A stretch of DNA of 64,000 nucleotides from VYFG01 sp965204165 (GCA_965204165.1 OZ241969.1:4774001-4838000), one strand, 5' to 3'; shown: positions 42,465 to 50,635, counted from the first letter of the stretch. Numbers and translations: made by a program. The notes: generated from the sequence alone by a model not told the origin.

Positions 42465-42830
42465 GTGAAAGGCAGCTGTTTATGCGGAGCAGTCACATTC
42501 GAGGCGACAGGGGAGGCCGAAGGTTTCGCGGTGTGTCACTGTACCCAATGCAGAAAGCAATCAGGCTATGCCTGGTCCACCGCCCATGTCCCGGACGCGG
42601 CGCTTGCCGTCAAGGGCGAGGTTCGTTGGTATCAGTCGTCCGAGAAGGCGCGGCGCGGGTTCTGTCCAGTCTGCGGATCGTTCCTGTTCTGGAAGCATGC
42701 GGATGATCCGCACACCTCCTTCGCCCTAGGTGCGGTGGACGGCCCGACTGGCGCGCGTCTCGAAAAACATATCTTCACCAGCGACAAGGGCGATTACTAC
42801 CAGATTGCAGACGGCGTGCCGCAGAGTTGA
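42465..42830 (+). CDS. GFA (glutathione-dependent formaldehyde-activating / CENP-V-like) family protein
   Basis: 121 residues from the GTG at 42465, preceded by GGGAGGA six bases upstream; this decides the start against a longer open frame. Zinc ligands typical of the family are visible: GSCLCGAVTFEA (CxC), HCTQCRKQSG (CxxC with preceding Cys), and CPVCGSFLFW (CxxC). Members bind zinc, but the formaldehyde role applies only to a few. A strong terminator follows. Confidence 0.88.
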   Translation: MKGSCLCGAVTFEATGEAEGFAVCHCTQCRKQSGYAWSTAHVPDAALAVKGEVRWYQSSEKARRGFCPVCGSFLFWKHADDPHTSFALGAVDGPTGARLEKHIFTSDKGDYYQIADGVPQS

Positions 42831-42841
42831 GCGGCGTAAAT

Positions 42842-42860
42842 CCCGATCTCGGGTTTTTTT
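42842..42860 (+). terminator. Intrinsic terminator after the GFA-family gene
   Basis: The stem CCCGA / TCGGG closes a 2-nt loop and can extend by A-T pairs. It is followed directly by seven T. It lies 12 bases after the stop codon. Confidence 0.85.
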
Positions 42861-42880
42861 GACCATGAGGAACCGTCAGA

Positions 42881-42910
42881 CGGGGTTGTTGCAATCTTCC
42901 AGCTGGGTGC
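42881..42910. repeat. 30-bp direct repeat, left copy (zinc module flank)
   Basis: It matches 47842-47871 at 26 of 30 positions, reading CGGGGTT(G/T)TTGC(A/G) and so on to GGGTGC. The two copies bracket the zur-znu module. Confidence 0.65.
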
Positions 42911-43223
42911 AGAGGCAGCAGGGACAAGGCAGTCGAACACCTGAAGACAGGAAAACCATGTAACGTCCGACGGTTTGGGTTTTCATCGACCACTGCCAAT
43001 CTGGGCAAGGACAGGATCAGTTGCCGGAAGGGGAATCCAATAGGGCAGGTTCTCTGCAATGATCTGCTATTCGCCGGACCTGCCCGGCGGCATCGTCTAT
43101 GACCTTGAGCTTTATTTCAGTGAGTTATATATCGATTTTGTTCGGTGTCATCCGATTCCGGATAGCCAATGCATTATTGGGAGCGCCTTGGATTGACCCA
43201 GTCGAAGCTTGTGATGAGAAACG
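42911..43223. other. Intergenic region before zur, no gene seen
   Basis: No ORF with support is present. It lies between the left 30-bp repeat and the zur operator. Confidence 0.55.
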
Positions 43224-43239
43224 AAATGTTATAACATTT
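43224..43239. promoter_or_regulatory. Zur-type operator upstream of zur
   Basis: AAATGTTATAACATTT is a perfect 16-bp palindrome. It resembles the proteobacterial Zur box (GAAATGTTATANTATAACATTTC) with a shortened centre. It lies 27 bp before the zur ATG, suggesting autoregulation. Confidence 0.7.
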
Positions 43240-43266
43240 TTCGGCTTCGCAAGGTGAAACCAGGAG

Positions 43267-43773
43267 ATGCCGAAACCTTCGATCCAACCCCGCCCCTGCA
43301 CCGATCCGGATTGCCGCGGACAGCATTCGCCCCGCGAACGGATCGCACTGGCGGTATCGATATGCGAGAGGCGCGGCGTACAAATGACGCAGCTGCGCAG
43401 GCGAGTGCTGGAACTGCTGTGGGCCAGCGGTGGGCCGACGAGCGCCTACCAATTGATCGAAGCTGTCAAGGGCAAGGATTCCCGTCCAGTCGGACCGCCG
43501 ACCGTGTACCGGACGCTTCACTTCCTGATGGAGCAGGGTCTGGTTACCAGGATCGAAAGCCTGAACGCCTACGTCCCGTGCGTCCATCCCGAGCGAGACC
43601 ACGACTGCCTTTTCTTCATTTGCAGCGGCTGCCGATCATCGGTAGAGCTCGAGGATTCGAGGATCGGAGGATTGCTTGCAGAGGATGCCGCCGCCCTCGG
43701 GTTCGTGGCGTCACGTCGCACGGTTGAGGTCGAGGGCATATGCGCAAGGTGCGCCGAAGCCGCCGCGACGTAG
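43267..43773 (+). CDS. zur: Zinc uptake regulator Zur (Fur family)
   Basis: 168 residues. The winged-helix part includes MTQLRRRVLELLWASGGPTSAYQLIEAV and GPPTVYRTLHFLMEQGLVTRIES, the Zur/Fur recognition region. Metal sites include HPERDHD and two CxxC pairs (CSGCRSS, CARCAEA) for structural zinc. It represses uptake genes when zinc is plentiful. The start at 43267 has AGGAG too close to be ideal. It is followed by tiny ORFs and znuCB. Confidence 0.93.
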   Translation: MPKPSIQPRPCTDPDCRGQHSPRERIALAVSICERRGVQMTQLRRRVLELLWASGGPTSAYQLIEAVKGKDSRPVGPPTVYRTLHFLMEQGLVTRIESLNAYVPCVHPERDHDCLFFICSGCRSSVELEDSRIGGLLAEDAAALGFVASRRTVEVEGICARCAEAAAT

Positions 43774-43807
43774 ACGTGAACGGAAAACTGCTACCAGAGG
43801 AGCCAGC

Positions 43808-43840
43808 ATGCTGGTAAACCTTCGCGGCGCCTGGACATGA
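43808..43840 (+). CDS. Tiny ORF 1 between zur and znuC (10 codons)
   Basis: ATG at 43808 behind GAGGAGCC encodes MLVNLRGAWT and stops in an ATGA overlap with the next tiny ORF. It has the best ribosome site in the interval. It may serve as a leader peptide feeding ribosomes into the chain of overlaps, or be chance. Confidence 0.3.
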   Translation: MLVNLRGAWT

Positions 43841-43872
43841 GCGCCGCCACTCGACAGTGGGCGCTGGCATGA
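43837..43872 (+). CDS. Tiny ORF 2 between zur and znuC (11 codons)
   Basis: ATG at 43837 overlaps the stop of tiny ORF 1, and its own stop overlaps the ATG of the 44-residue ORF (again ATGA). It encodes MSAATRQWALA. It has no ribosome site of its own, so it would depend on coupling. Confidence 0.25.
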   Translation: MSAATRQWALA

Positions 43873-44003
43873 GTATCCGGCGTACCTTTTCATTTCGGCT
43901 GCTGCCGCTCGGCATTGGGCCCCGGCTGATCGGCGCGGCCCTGATCGTTGCCGTGCTGTGGGGCGCCTTCTTCTGGGCCACGTCCACGCCGGGGGGACTA
44001 TGA
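43869..44003 (+). CDS. 44-residue single-span membrane peptide upstream of ZnuC
   Basis: It encodes 44 residues beginning MSIRRTFSFRLLPLGIGP, with one hydrophobic span (LIGAALIVAVLWGAFFWA) after a basic N-terminus, which predicts an N-in orientation. Its stop overlaps the znuC start as ATGA. Its place in the transport operon suggests a small partner or regulator of the ZnuBC transporter. No family was recognised. Confidence 0.6.
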   Translation: MSIRRTFSFRLLPLGIGPRLIGAALIVAVLWGAFFWATSTPGGL

Positions 44004-44743
44004 CCTACGCACTCCAGTTTCAGGGCCTGACTCTCGGCTACGACCGGCATCCGGCCGTGCATCGCCTGCGCGGCGAGATCGCCGAGGGCAGCCTGACAGC
44101 CATCGTGGGACCCAACGGGGCTGGCAAATCCACGATGTTGAAGGGGGTGATCGGTACGCTCCGCCCACTCGAAGGCGGGATCGACTTCGGCGGGCTCACG
44201 CGCAACGAGATCGCTTACCTGCCGCAGCAATCAGACGTTGACCGGTCGTTCCCGATCGTAGTCGCCGACCTCGTGACGATGGGCCTGTGGCGGGAAATCG
44301 GCGGCTTTTCCGGCTTGCGGGCTGCTCACCACGCACGCGTTGCCGAAGCGATCGCCGCGGTCGGGCTCGAAGGGTTCGAGAAGCGGCCGATCGGGTCGCT
44401 GTCGGGCGGGCAGATACAGCGTGCGCTCTTCGCTCGGCTTCTGCTGCAGGACGCTCGGCTCGTCCTGCTGGATGAGCCCTTTACCGCGGTTGACGCGAAA
44501 ACAATGGCGGATCTGATCGGTGTGGTACAGCGCTGGCACGGCGAAGGACGCACGGTGCTCGCCGTTTTGCACGACTTCGACACGGTGCGGGATCATTTCC
44601 CCCGCACGATGATGCTCGCCCGCGAACTCGTTGCCCACGGACCCACGGCACAGGTTCTGACGGCCGAGAACCAGTTCCGCGCACGCCAGATGTGCGAGGC
44701 CTGCGCCGGCCCCCCGCATACCTGCGGGCGAAACGCTGCATGA
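44000..44743 (+). CDS. znuC: Zinc ABC transporter ATP-binding protein ZnuC
   Basis: 247 residues from the ATG at 44000, overlapping the small membrane ORF, with GGGGGGA just upstream. Walker A is GPNGAGKST (about 37-45), the signature LSGGQIQRA, and Walker B ARLVLLDEPFTAVD. A Cys/His tail (CEACAGPPHTCGRN) may bind zinc. It powers ZnuB for import of zinc delivered by ZnuA. The end overlaps znuB as ATGA. Confidence 0.92.
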   Translation: MTYALQFQGLTLGYDRHPAVHRLRGEIAEGSLTAIVGPNGAGKSTMLKGVIGTLRPLEGGIDFGGLTRNEIAYLPQQSDVDRSFPIVVADLVTMGLWREIGGFSGLRAAHHARVAEAIAAVGLEGFEKRPIGSLSGGQIQRALFARLLLQDARLVLLDEPFTAVDAKTMADLIGVVQRWHGEGRTVLAVLHDFDTVRDHFPRTMMLARELVAHGPTAQVLTAENQFRARQMCEACAGPPHTCGRNAA

Positions 44744-45609
44744 TCTGGGAGTTCCTGGTCCAGCCCTTCGCCGATTACGGGTTCATGCGGCGGGCGCTGA
44801 TGGGTTGCATTGCAATCTCGGTCGGCGCGACACCGGTCGGGGTGTTCCTGATGCTGCGCCGCATGAGCCTGACGGGTGATGCGATGGCCCATGCGATCCT
44901 GCCGGGCGCGGCCGTTGGCTATCTGATCGCGGGCCTCTCGCTCGGGGCGATGACCATCGGCGGGTTGATTGCGGGTATGACAGTGGCGCTTCTCGCGGGC
45001 TTCGTGACCCGGGTCACGGCGCTGCGCGAGGATACGAGCCTCGCGGCCTTCTACCTGATCTCATTGGCGGTGGGCGTACTGATCGTGTCCACCCGGGGCA
45101 GCAACGTCGACCTGATGCATGTGCTCTTCGGGACCGTGCTCGCGCTCGACGACGCCGCACTGGTTCTGCTCTGTTCCATCACGAGCGTTTCGGTCTTCGC
45201 GCTCGCGGTTCTGTTCCGGCCGCTCGTGCTCGAATGTGCGGATCCACAGTTCCTGCGCTCGGTGAGCGGGCTCAGCGCCATGGCGCATTTCACGTTTCTT
45301 GCCCTTGTCGTGCTGAACCTCGTGGCCGGCTTTCACGCGCTCGGAACGCTGATGGCTGTCGGCATCTTGATTCTTCCTGCCGCCGCGGCGCGATTCTGGG
45401 CAGCCGGCATCGGCGCACTGATCGCCGTCGCCGTCTCGGTTGCGATGCTGTCGAGCCTGATCGGCCTTCTTGTCTCCTATCATTTCAGCCTGCCGTCCGG
45501 GCCGGCAATCATTCTGGTCGCAGGTCTTGCCTACGCGCTGTCGCTGGTCTTCGGACCGGTGGGCGGTCTCGCCGAGCGGGTTTTCCCGCGCCGTTATCTC
45601 GAAGCCTGA
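44740..45609 (+). CDS. znuB: Zinc ABC transporter permease ZnuB
   Basis: 289 residues, about eight membrane helices, of the metal ABC-3 permease family. Signatures are LRRMSLTGDAMAHAILPGAAVGYL (coupling region), NVDLMHVLFGTVLA, and GTLMAVGILILPAAAARFWA. The start at 44740 overlaps the znuC stop. It forms the inner-membrane pore with ZnuC. Confidence 0.93.
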   Translation: MIWEFLVQPFADYGFMRRALMGCIAISVGATPVGVFLMLRRMSLTGDAMAHAILPGAAVGYLIAGLSLGAMTIGGLIAGMTVALLAGFVTRVTALREDTSLAAFYLISLAVGVLIVSTRGSNVDLMHVLFGTVLALDDAALVLLCSITSVSVFALAVLFRPLVLECADPQFLRSVSGLSAMAHFTFLALVVLNLVAGFHALGTLMAVGILILPAAAARFWAAGIGALIAVAVSVAMLSSLIGLLVSYHFSLPSGPAIILVAGLAYALSLVFGPVGGLAERVFPRRYLEA

Positions 45610-45994
45610 AAGGAGGTCAATTCTGCCCCGCAGAATGCTTCTGCTGTCCGCCGCCGGCGACTGAAGGCCGACGAGGCCGCCGTGGCGCGCAGCCTTCGGG
45701 GAAATTGGCATCGATAGAGTGTCTGTTGGCCCTGGCTCGGGCGGCTTGACCTTGCACGAGCCATCGAGGCGACGGCGCTTCATCCACGCCATGTTCACCT
45801 GCGGCGAGGACTATGCCGAGCGAAACGTCGAGCACTTCGAGAGTGAACGCCGCGACCGCAAGCTCCGCCATCTCCAGCGTCAGGCAAGACACTTCAATGG
45901 CTTTGGTGCAGGCTGAGCAGGCCGCCGGATACTACCGGCGGCCCCATCGCCCACAAATCCCGAAGTACTGCCTTTCGAAGATGTTGCCGGGTCT
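45610..45994. other. Convergent intergenic region between znuB and znuA
   Basis: A 65-codon frame at 45719-45916 (RRRRFIHAMFTCGEDYAERNVEHFESERRDRKLRHLQRQARHF) has biased composition and could be a transposase or other gene remnant. No family was recognised, and it lacks a good start. Nothing else is seen. Confidence 0.4.
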
Positions 45995-47113
45995 TTACGG
46001 ATTCAGCGCCTGTGCGATCGTCGTCGCGTTGTGGCGCATCATGTCGAGGTAGGTCCCTGCCGGACCGTCCGGCCCGGACAGCGCGTCCGGGTAGAGCGTA
46101 CCGCCAATGCCGGCTCCCGTCTCGTCGGCAATGCGCTCCAGGAGCCGAGAATCGCCAATGTTCTCGACGAAGACGGCACTAATGCCCTGTTCACGGATCT
46201 GCTCGATGAGGTGGGCGACATCCTTTGCGGACGCTTCCGACTCGGTGCTCAGCCCCTGCGGCGCGACAAATGTAAGCCCGTAGTAGCGGGCGAAATACTG
46301 GAACGCGTCGTGCGAGGTAACGACGGTGCGGTGGTCGGCCGGCAGGCCTTCCATGAGCTCGTGGATCTCTGCATCGAGCGCCTCGATCTCGGCGACATAA
46401 GCTGCACGGTTCTGGTAGAAGTCGGCCGCGTTCGCCGGGCTGGCCTGAGACAGAGCGGCAGTGATGTTGTCCACATAGACTACGGCATTAGCGAAGCTCT
46501 GCCAGGCGTGCGGGTCGAAAGCGCCGTGGTGATGGTCATCGTGGCCTGCCTCGGCATGCTCCTCGTCCTCCTCGTGCTCGTCATGCTCATCATGCTCGGC
46601 ATGTTCCTCGTCCTCCTCGTGCTCGTCATGCTCATCATGCTCGGCATGTTCCTCGTGCTCCTCATGTTCATCATGCTCGTCATGCTCCTCGTGCATGTCA
46701 TGTTCGTCATCATGTTCGTCATGGTCGTCGTCGAACGAGATCGGATTGATCCCGGCGGTTGCCACCACACGCATGCCATCGAAATCGGTGGCGTCGACCA
46801 GCCGGTCCAGCCAGCCCTCGAACTCCAGCCCGTTCACCACAAGGATCTCCGCTTCGCTGACGGTCCGTGCATCGGCAGGGGTCGGCTGGTAGACATGCGC
46901 ATCCCCATCGGGACCGACGAGCGTCTTGACAGCGATGTGCTCGCCGCCGATGCGCTTCACCATGTCGCCGAGGATCGAGAAGGTGGCGACCACCTGGATC
47001 GGTCCGTCGGATTGTGCGAAGGCCGGTGCGGCGAGCGGCAGGGGGAGGAGGGCGGTGGCGGATATCAGAAGCGCTCTGCGGGAGAGCATTGAAAGTCCCA
47101 ACATTCTGTTCAT
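45995..47113 (-). CDS. znuA: Zinc ABC transporter periplasmic binding protein ZnuA, histidine-rich
   Basis: 372 residues. The signal peptide contains SRRALLISATALLPLPLAAPAFAQ (possible twin-arginine type). Zinc-ligand candidates are His73 (DAHVYQPTP), His202 (DPHAWQS), and the His in VVTSHDAFQYF. Between about 128 and 197 lies a long His/Asp/Glu loop, much longer than usual in the family, partly built from a 15-residue tandem repeat (HAEHDEHDEHEEDEE, two copies). This loop probably gathers zinc at low concentration. It is transcribed away from the DUF1636 gene, sharing the operator at 47217-47233. Confidence 0.93.
   Translation of the reverse strand: MNRMLGLSMLSRRALLISATALLPLPLAAPAFAQSDGPIQVVATFSILGDMVKRIGGEHIAVKTLVGPDGDAHVYQPTPADARTVSEAEILVVNGLEFEGWLDRLVDATDFDGMRVVATAGINPISFDDDHDEHDDEHDMHEEHDEHDEHEEHEEHAEHDEHDEHEEDEEHAEHDEHDEHEEDEEHAEAGHDDHHHGAFDPHAWQSFANAVVYVDNITAALSQASPANAADFYQNRAAYVAEIEALDAEIHELMEGLPADHRTVVTSHDAFQYFARYYGLTFVAPQGLSTESEASAKDVAHLIEQIREQGISAVFVENIGDSRLLERIADETGAGIGGTLYPDALSGPDGPAGTYLDMMRHNATTIAQALNP
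46556..46645. repeat. 45-bp tandem repeat within znuA (two copies plus partial)
   Basis: The His-rich loop DNA repeats in units of about 45 bp (TCCTCGTCCTCCTCGTGCTCG ... pattern on the plus strand). The number of units could change by slippage without breaking the frame, because 45 is a multiple of 3. Confidence 0.75.
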
Positions 47114-47216
47114 GCGACTAGTCTTCCTACTTGGTTTCAGGTTTCAGGATAGCGGCGCGAAAATCCTGCCCGGTGAGATCGCCCACCGGTCCGAAAATCA
47201 GCGACCGTGAAATGTT

Positions 47217-47233
47217 ATGTTATAATATAACAT
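47217..47233. promoter_or_regulatory. Zur-type operator between znuA and DUF1636 gene
   Basis: ATGTTATAATATAACAT is a perfect 17-bp palindrome, close to the Zur consensus. A further AATGTTAT half-site begins at 47211. It lies 104 bp from the znuA start and 67 bp from the DUF1636 start, so it can control both. Confidence 0.8.
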
Positions 47234-47299
47234 TCCAAATATTGATTGCAAAACCAAGTGCTCCTGCAAGCCGGGCGCGGCCGCAGGAAAGGGGTTGAC

Positions 47300-47815
47300 A
47301 TGCATGAAGATCGCGACGACCGGACCGACCTGTCCCCACCTTACAGGCAGACGGGCACGGTGGACGACGACGGACTGACTCTTTCGATTTGCCTGCGCTG
47401 CCGTGACGGGCGCGAGGGCAATGACGCCGACCTCGACCGGCGGGGCGGTCGGCGTCTGGCGCACGCCGTGGCGGACGCTTTTCCCGACAGCATGGCCGCG
47501 AGCCGGGGCATCCGCCTGCGCGGCGTGAATTGCATGAGCAATTGCAAGCGGCCCTGCACCATCGCGCTCTCGGGCCCCGGCCGCTTCACCTATCTCTTCG
47601 GTGATCTCGACCCGACGCTCCATGCCGGAGACGTCCTCGCCGTTGCCGCCGCCTATGCCGAAGCCGAGGACGGTTTTCTGCCCAGGCCCGAGCGGCCGGA
47701 AGTTCTGCGCGAGGGAATCCTCGGTCGCATCCCGCCGCGCGGCTTCGCGGGCGACATGGTCGAACCGCTTTCCCTGACCCCCCAACACCCAACTCACGAG
47801 AGCGACGACCTGTAA
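47300..47815 (+). CDS. DUF1636 family protein (small, cysteine-containing), zinc-regulated
   Basis: 171 residues from the ATG at 47300, with AAAGGGG upstream. It has SICLRCRDGREG near 33 (CxxC) and CMSNCKRPCTIALSGPGRFTYLFGDLD near 84-110, the DUF1636 core, suggesting a thioredoxin-like [2Fe-2S] or zinc site. The shared Zur operator implies induction in zinc shortage. The function is not known; a metallochaperone or redox role is inferred only from context. Confidence 0.85.
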   Translation: MHEDRDDRTDLSPPYRQTGTVDDDGLTLSICLRCRDGREGNDADLDRRGGRRLAHAVADAFPDSMAASRGIRLRGVNCMSNCKRPCTIALSGPGRFTYLFGDLDPTLHAGDVLAVAAAYAEAEDGFLPRPERPEVLREGILGRIPPRGFAGDMVEPLSLTPQHPTHESDDL

Positions 47816-47841
47816 CCCGTTCCCACGTGAAAACCGGAAGG

Positions 47842-47871
47842 CGGGGTTTTTGCGATCTTGCAGCCGGGTGC
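47842..47871. repeat. 30-bp direct repeat, right copy (zinc module flank)
   Basis: It matches 42881-42910 at 26 of 30 positions and closes the zur-znu-DUF1636 block. Confidence 0.65.
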
Positions 47872-48210
47872 GTTCGGCGAGGTCGGCCCCCACCGGCTCG
47901 ACTGATTTTTCTTTCTAAAGAGGCCTGCCGGACTTGGGGTGGACCTGATCACCCCGACGGTGTCCATGCGGACCGGTCGGGGGGGATGTGGCCATTGCGG
48001 TCTATGGTCACTCTCACGCACTTCCCCGGGAGCCATCCCGTCTTGACTGGCCGGCTTCGGCCTGTCACCACTGTCATTGGCGGTGTTATGCTTTCATTCA
48101 TGATGCGACCATCACCGATGCAACAGTGACTCCCCGGCTGTTCGCCCGTCTCGCGGAGGGATCGCCCGCAGCAACCGCCTGATCCCACGCCTGCCCTTCG
48201 AGCCCTCCCC
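47872..48210. other. Intergenic region before the truncated asparaginase gene
   Basis: No supported gene was found. It contains short frames only. Confidence 0.5.
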
Positions 48211-48516
48211 ATGACCGAATCCGCAAACTGCAACCCGGTACTCGCGACGGTCGTCCGCGGGGGCGAAGTGGAATCCGTGCACCGCGGCAGCGCCGTGGTG
48301 GCGGACGCCCGAGGGGAGACCGTGTTAGCCGTCGGCGACATCACCCGGGCGGTGTTTCCCCGTTCATCCTACAAGTTCATCCAGGCCGTCCCCCTGGTGG
48401 AGTCCGGCGCGGCGGATGCGTTCGGCCTGGGCTCGGAGGAAATCGCGCTCGCCTGTGCGTCCCACAATGCGGAGCCCGTGCACATGGAACGGGTGGAAAT
48501 AGGTTATATCGAATAA
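48211..48516 (+). pseudogene. L-asparaginase II-family protein, 3'-truncated
   Basis: The first 95 or so residues (MTESANCNPVLATVVRGGEVESVHRGSAVVADARG; SSYKFIQAVPLVESGAADAFGL; LACASHNAEPVHMERV) match the asparaginase family PF06089, normally about 330 residues. Homology stops after HMERV at about 48497. The frame then reads six unrelated codons to a stop in AT-rich DNA. The truncation marks the insertion border of the following island. Confidence 0.85.
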
Positions 48517-48917
48517 AATGATTTAAATACAATGTGATAGTAATTTACCGTAAGCATTTCGGAAGCGAGAAAAGGTAAAGTTCCGGGTATTTTGGCGCAC
48601 TGCTGTCGTGCATCAAGTTCCGGCAGTCGCAGTTCGGTTCCCGGGTGATGCTGCCTTCCCGAGATCGGAATTTAGGAATGATCTGCCTGGTTACCAAGAA
48701 CAGGGAGGCGCGGTTAGCGCCTAGGACGTTTCCTGGACGGAGTGCGTAAGGCCATATAGAGCCGCCTTTGCTAGCTGCGGATTCAGCGCTTGGCCACACT
48801 ATCTTCCCTTCAGGCTTTGTTCACGACCCGAAAGTGGATCACTCCCACCATGGTGTTCCATATGCTGCGGCAAGATGACCCTGCAGGAACTGCCGGTGTT
48901 GGGGTAATATCATCGGT
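48517..48917. other. Low-GC gap at the left edge of the defense island
   Basis: A minus-strand frame at 48799-48545 (SLFLVTRQIIPKFRSREGSITREPNCDCRNLMHD) has protein-like composition but no recognised family or start signal. Just before the next gene, TAATAT at 48905-48910 looks like a -10 element seven bases from the ATG. Confidence 0.45.
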
Positions 48918-50204
48918 ATGAACGACAGACCATTTCCGAAGCCGCCGCCGGCCGATCCCCTACCGCTGGAGACTTGGCTGGACCAGACAGATCGTTCCGA
49001 AGTCGGCCGCGAACCGTTCTTCCGGGGGCGAGATGCGGAATTCAATGTCTTTCGCAAGGCGGCTGGCAGTCTCCATGATGGGCGGGTAGGCGGTGGCACG
49101 ATGGTGTTCCAGGGCGCCCCGGGCGCCGGGAAGTCGGCCCTGATGGAAGAGTGCATGGAGGCGGTGCGGCACCATTCAACCCCTGAAGTGCCCTGGGTGG
49201 CGGTTGCCGTGGATCCCAGTTCCCTGGAATCTCCCATCGATGTCATTGAGGCTTTGGTTGAGGCTGCCAATACAGAAAGCGAACGTCTCCGGAAAATGGC
49301 TTCCGGGACATCTGTGACCAAGGTGCTGGACGATCTCCTTGACCGGGGGAGGAAACTGTACCGGGAGTTGTCGGAGCGTGGCGGTGGGGCGTTCGGACTG
49401 TCCGTAGGCGGACGCAGGGACGAGAGTGTGACAGCCGGGCGGGCATTCCGGAAGGCCGCGCAACTGTTGGGGAAATACCACATTGTGGTGTGTGTGGACG
49501 AGGCCCAGAACACACCGGTTACCGGAAATACAAAGGGGGTGATGGGCTGTCTTCACCGGGACCCCCAGGGGATTCCCCTGGTGGCGGCGTTCTTTGGTCT
49601 GAGCGATACCGAGAATGTACTGCGCGATTGCGGTCTTTCAAGATTCGCCAGTGGGCGAGTGGTGACTCTGGATCCCCTGCCGGATGAAGATTCGACCTGC
49701 GCCATCCGGAGTGTCTTCGATGCCTACGGTTTCACGGGCACGAAGGAAGATCGGGAAGTATGGGTGAGCAGGCTGGCCGAGTTGTCCCAGGGGTGGCCGC
49801 AGCATATCAACCGGGTGGCGGTTGCGGCGTGTGACATCATCCGGGCCAACGGCGGACGGATTGATTCAGGGCATCTGGATGAGGCTATGGCCGCCGCGGA
49901 GGAATACAAGAGGGAATACTATGCCGGCCGGCTTGCTGCCGGTACACAGGATCCCGGACTTTACAAGCAGATCGCGCTGGCGGCTGAATCCCGCCCGGAG
50001 GGCATCTTGCCCCGTGAAGCACTTCGGGGTCTTACGCAAACAGCACTGGAGAATTCACAAAGCAATTTCGATGATTTTCTGATCAATGCCCTCCATGTTG
50101 GTCTGCTGGCCCAGACGAAGCATCTTCCATATCATTACCAGATTCCCATTCCGTCTTTCGGGGACTACTTGCGGGCCTTGCCGGTGGAACCGCCGCAGGT
50201 TTGA
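48918..50204 (+). CDS. AAA+ ATP-binding protein (Orc1/Cdc6-like fold), function unknown
   Basis: 428 residues. Walker A is FQGAPGAGKSAL (about 64-75) and Walker B VVCVDEAQN (about 190-198); the winged-helix-like C-terminus follows. The FRGRDAEFNVFRKA lead motif is typical of ATPases of the AAA_16/STAND-like group. No ribosome site precedes the ATG, and a TAATAT hexamer seven bases upstream allows a leaderless transcript. Lone ATPases of this kind occur in defense islands, but this one has no obvious partner here. It could be a regulator or part of a system whose other gene has decayed (50232-50493). Confidence 0.72.
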   Translation: MNDRPFPKPPPADPLPLETWLDQTDRSEVGREPFFRGRDAEFNVFRKAAGSLHDGRVGGGTMVFQGAPGAGKSALMEECMEAVRHHSTPEVPWVAVAVDPSSLESPIDVIEALVEAANTESERLRKMASGTSVTKVLDDLLDRGRKLYRELSERGGGAFGLSVGGRRDESVTAGRAFRKAAQLLGKYHIVVCVDEAQNTPVTGNTKGVMGCLHRDPQGIPLVAAFFGLSDTENVLRDCGLSRFASGRVVTLDPLPDEDSTCAIRSVFDAYGFTGTKEDREVWVSRLAELSQGWPQHINRVAVAACDIIRANGGRIDSGHLDEAMAAAEEYKREYYAGRLAAGTQDPGLYKQIALAAESRPEGILPREALRGLTQTALENSQSNFDDFLINALHVGLLAQTKHLPYHYQIPIPSFGDYLRALPVEPPQV

Positions 50205-50635
50205 CAGGATTTTTCGGAAAGACTGATCATCATGAGAATGTTGAAGGAAGCTGACAGCTCCTATGATGCGCTTGAAGACGATGAAGACTGGATCCCCTAC
50301 CTTCGGTGACGTCTCCCGTATTCGTGCCTGAAGATATGCAGGAAAAAAGTCCGGCTATCTTTTCAGTTATGCACTGTCGGAGCTGAAGCGTGGTGCGGGT
50401 TCGGAAAACCATAATTTCTGGAAGCGCGGATACGTCTACTATGCGGCAGGCAGGATGGCAGATGCCTTCAATCTGTCGCGAAAGTGGAATTGAATATCGG
50501 TGTCCAGTTTCCCGGGCATGTTGAGAGGGATGTCTTATTCACATGAGCACAAGATTTCCTGACGCAAGCTTTCAACCTGGCTCTATGTCCCAGTTACAAG
50601 CTGGCACAGCTTTCGATTGAGGACGTAACGCAGAG
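50205..50635. pseudogene. Decayed small coding remnants between the AAA ATPase and the type ISP gene
   Basis: ATG at 50232 gives 25 residues (MRMLKEADSSYDALEDDE...). In another frame 50332-50493 reads SGYLFSYALSELKRGAG and WKRGYVYYAAGRMADAFNL, protein-like but without a start. Together they suggest a frameshifted gene of about 85 residues. No family was recognised. Confidence 0.4.

Noticed and set aside
46520..46730. Possible repeat-derived RNA or CRISPR
   Set aside because: The repetition is explained by His/Glu/Asp codons inside znuA.
48918..50204. MuB/TnsC-type transposition ATPase
   Set aside because: No partner transposase, end repeats or target duplication are nearby, so a general AAA call is safer.
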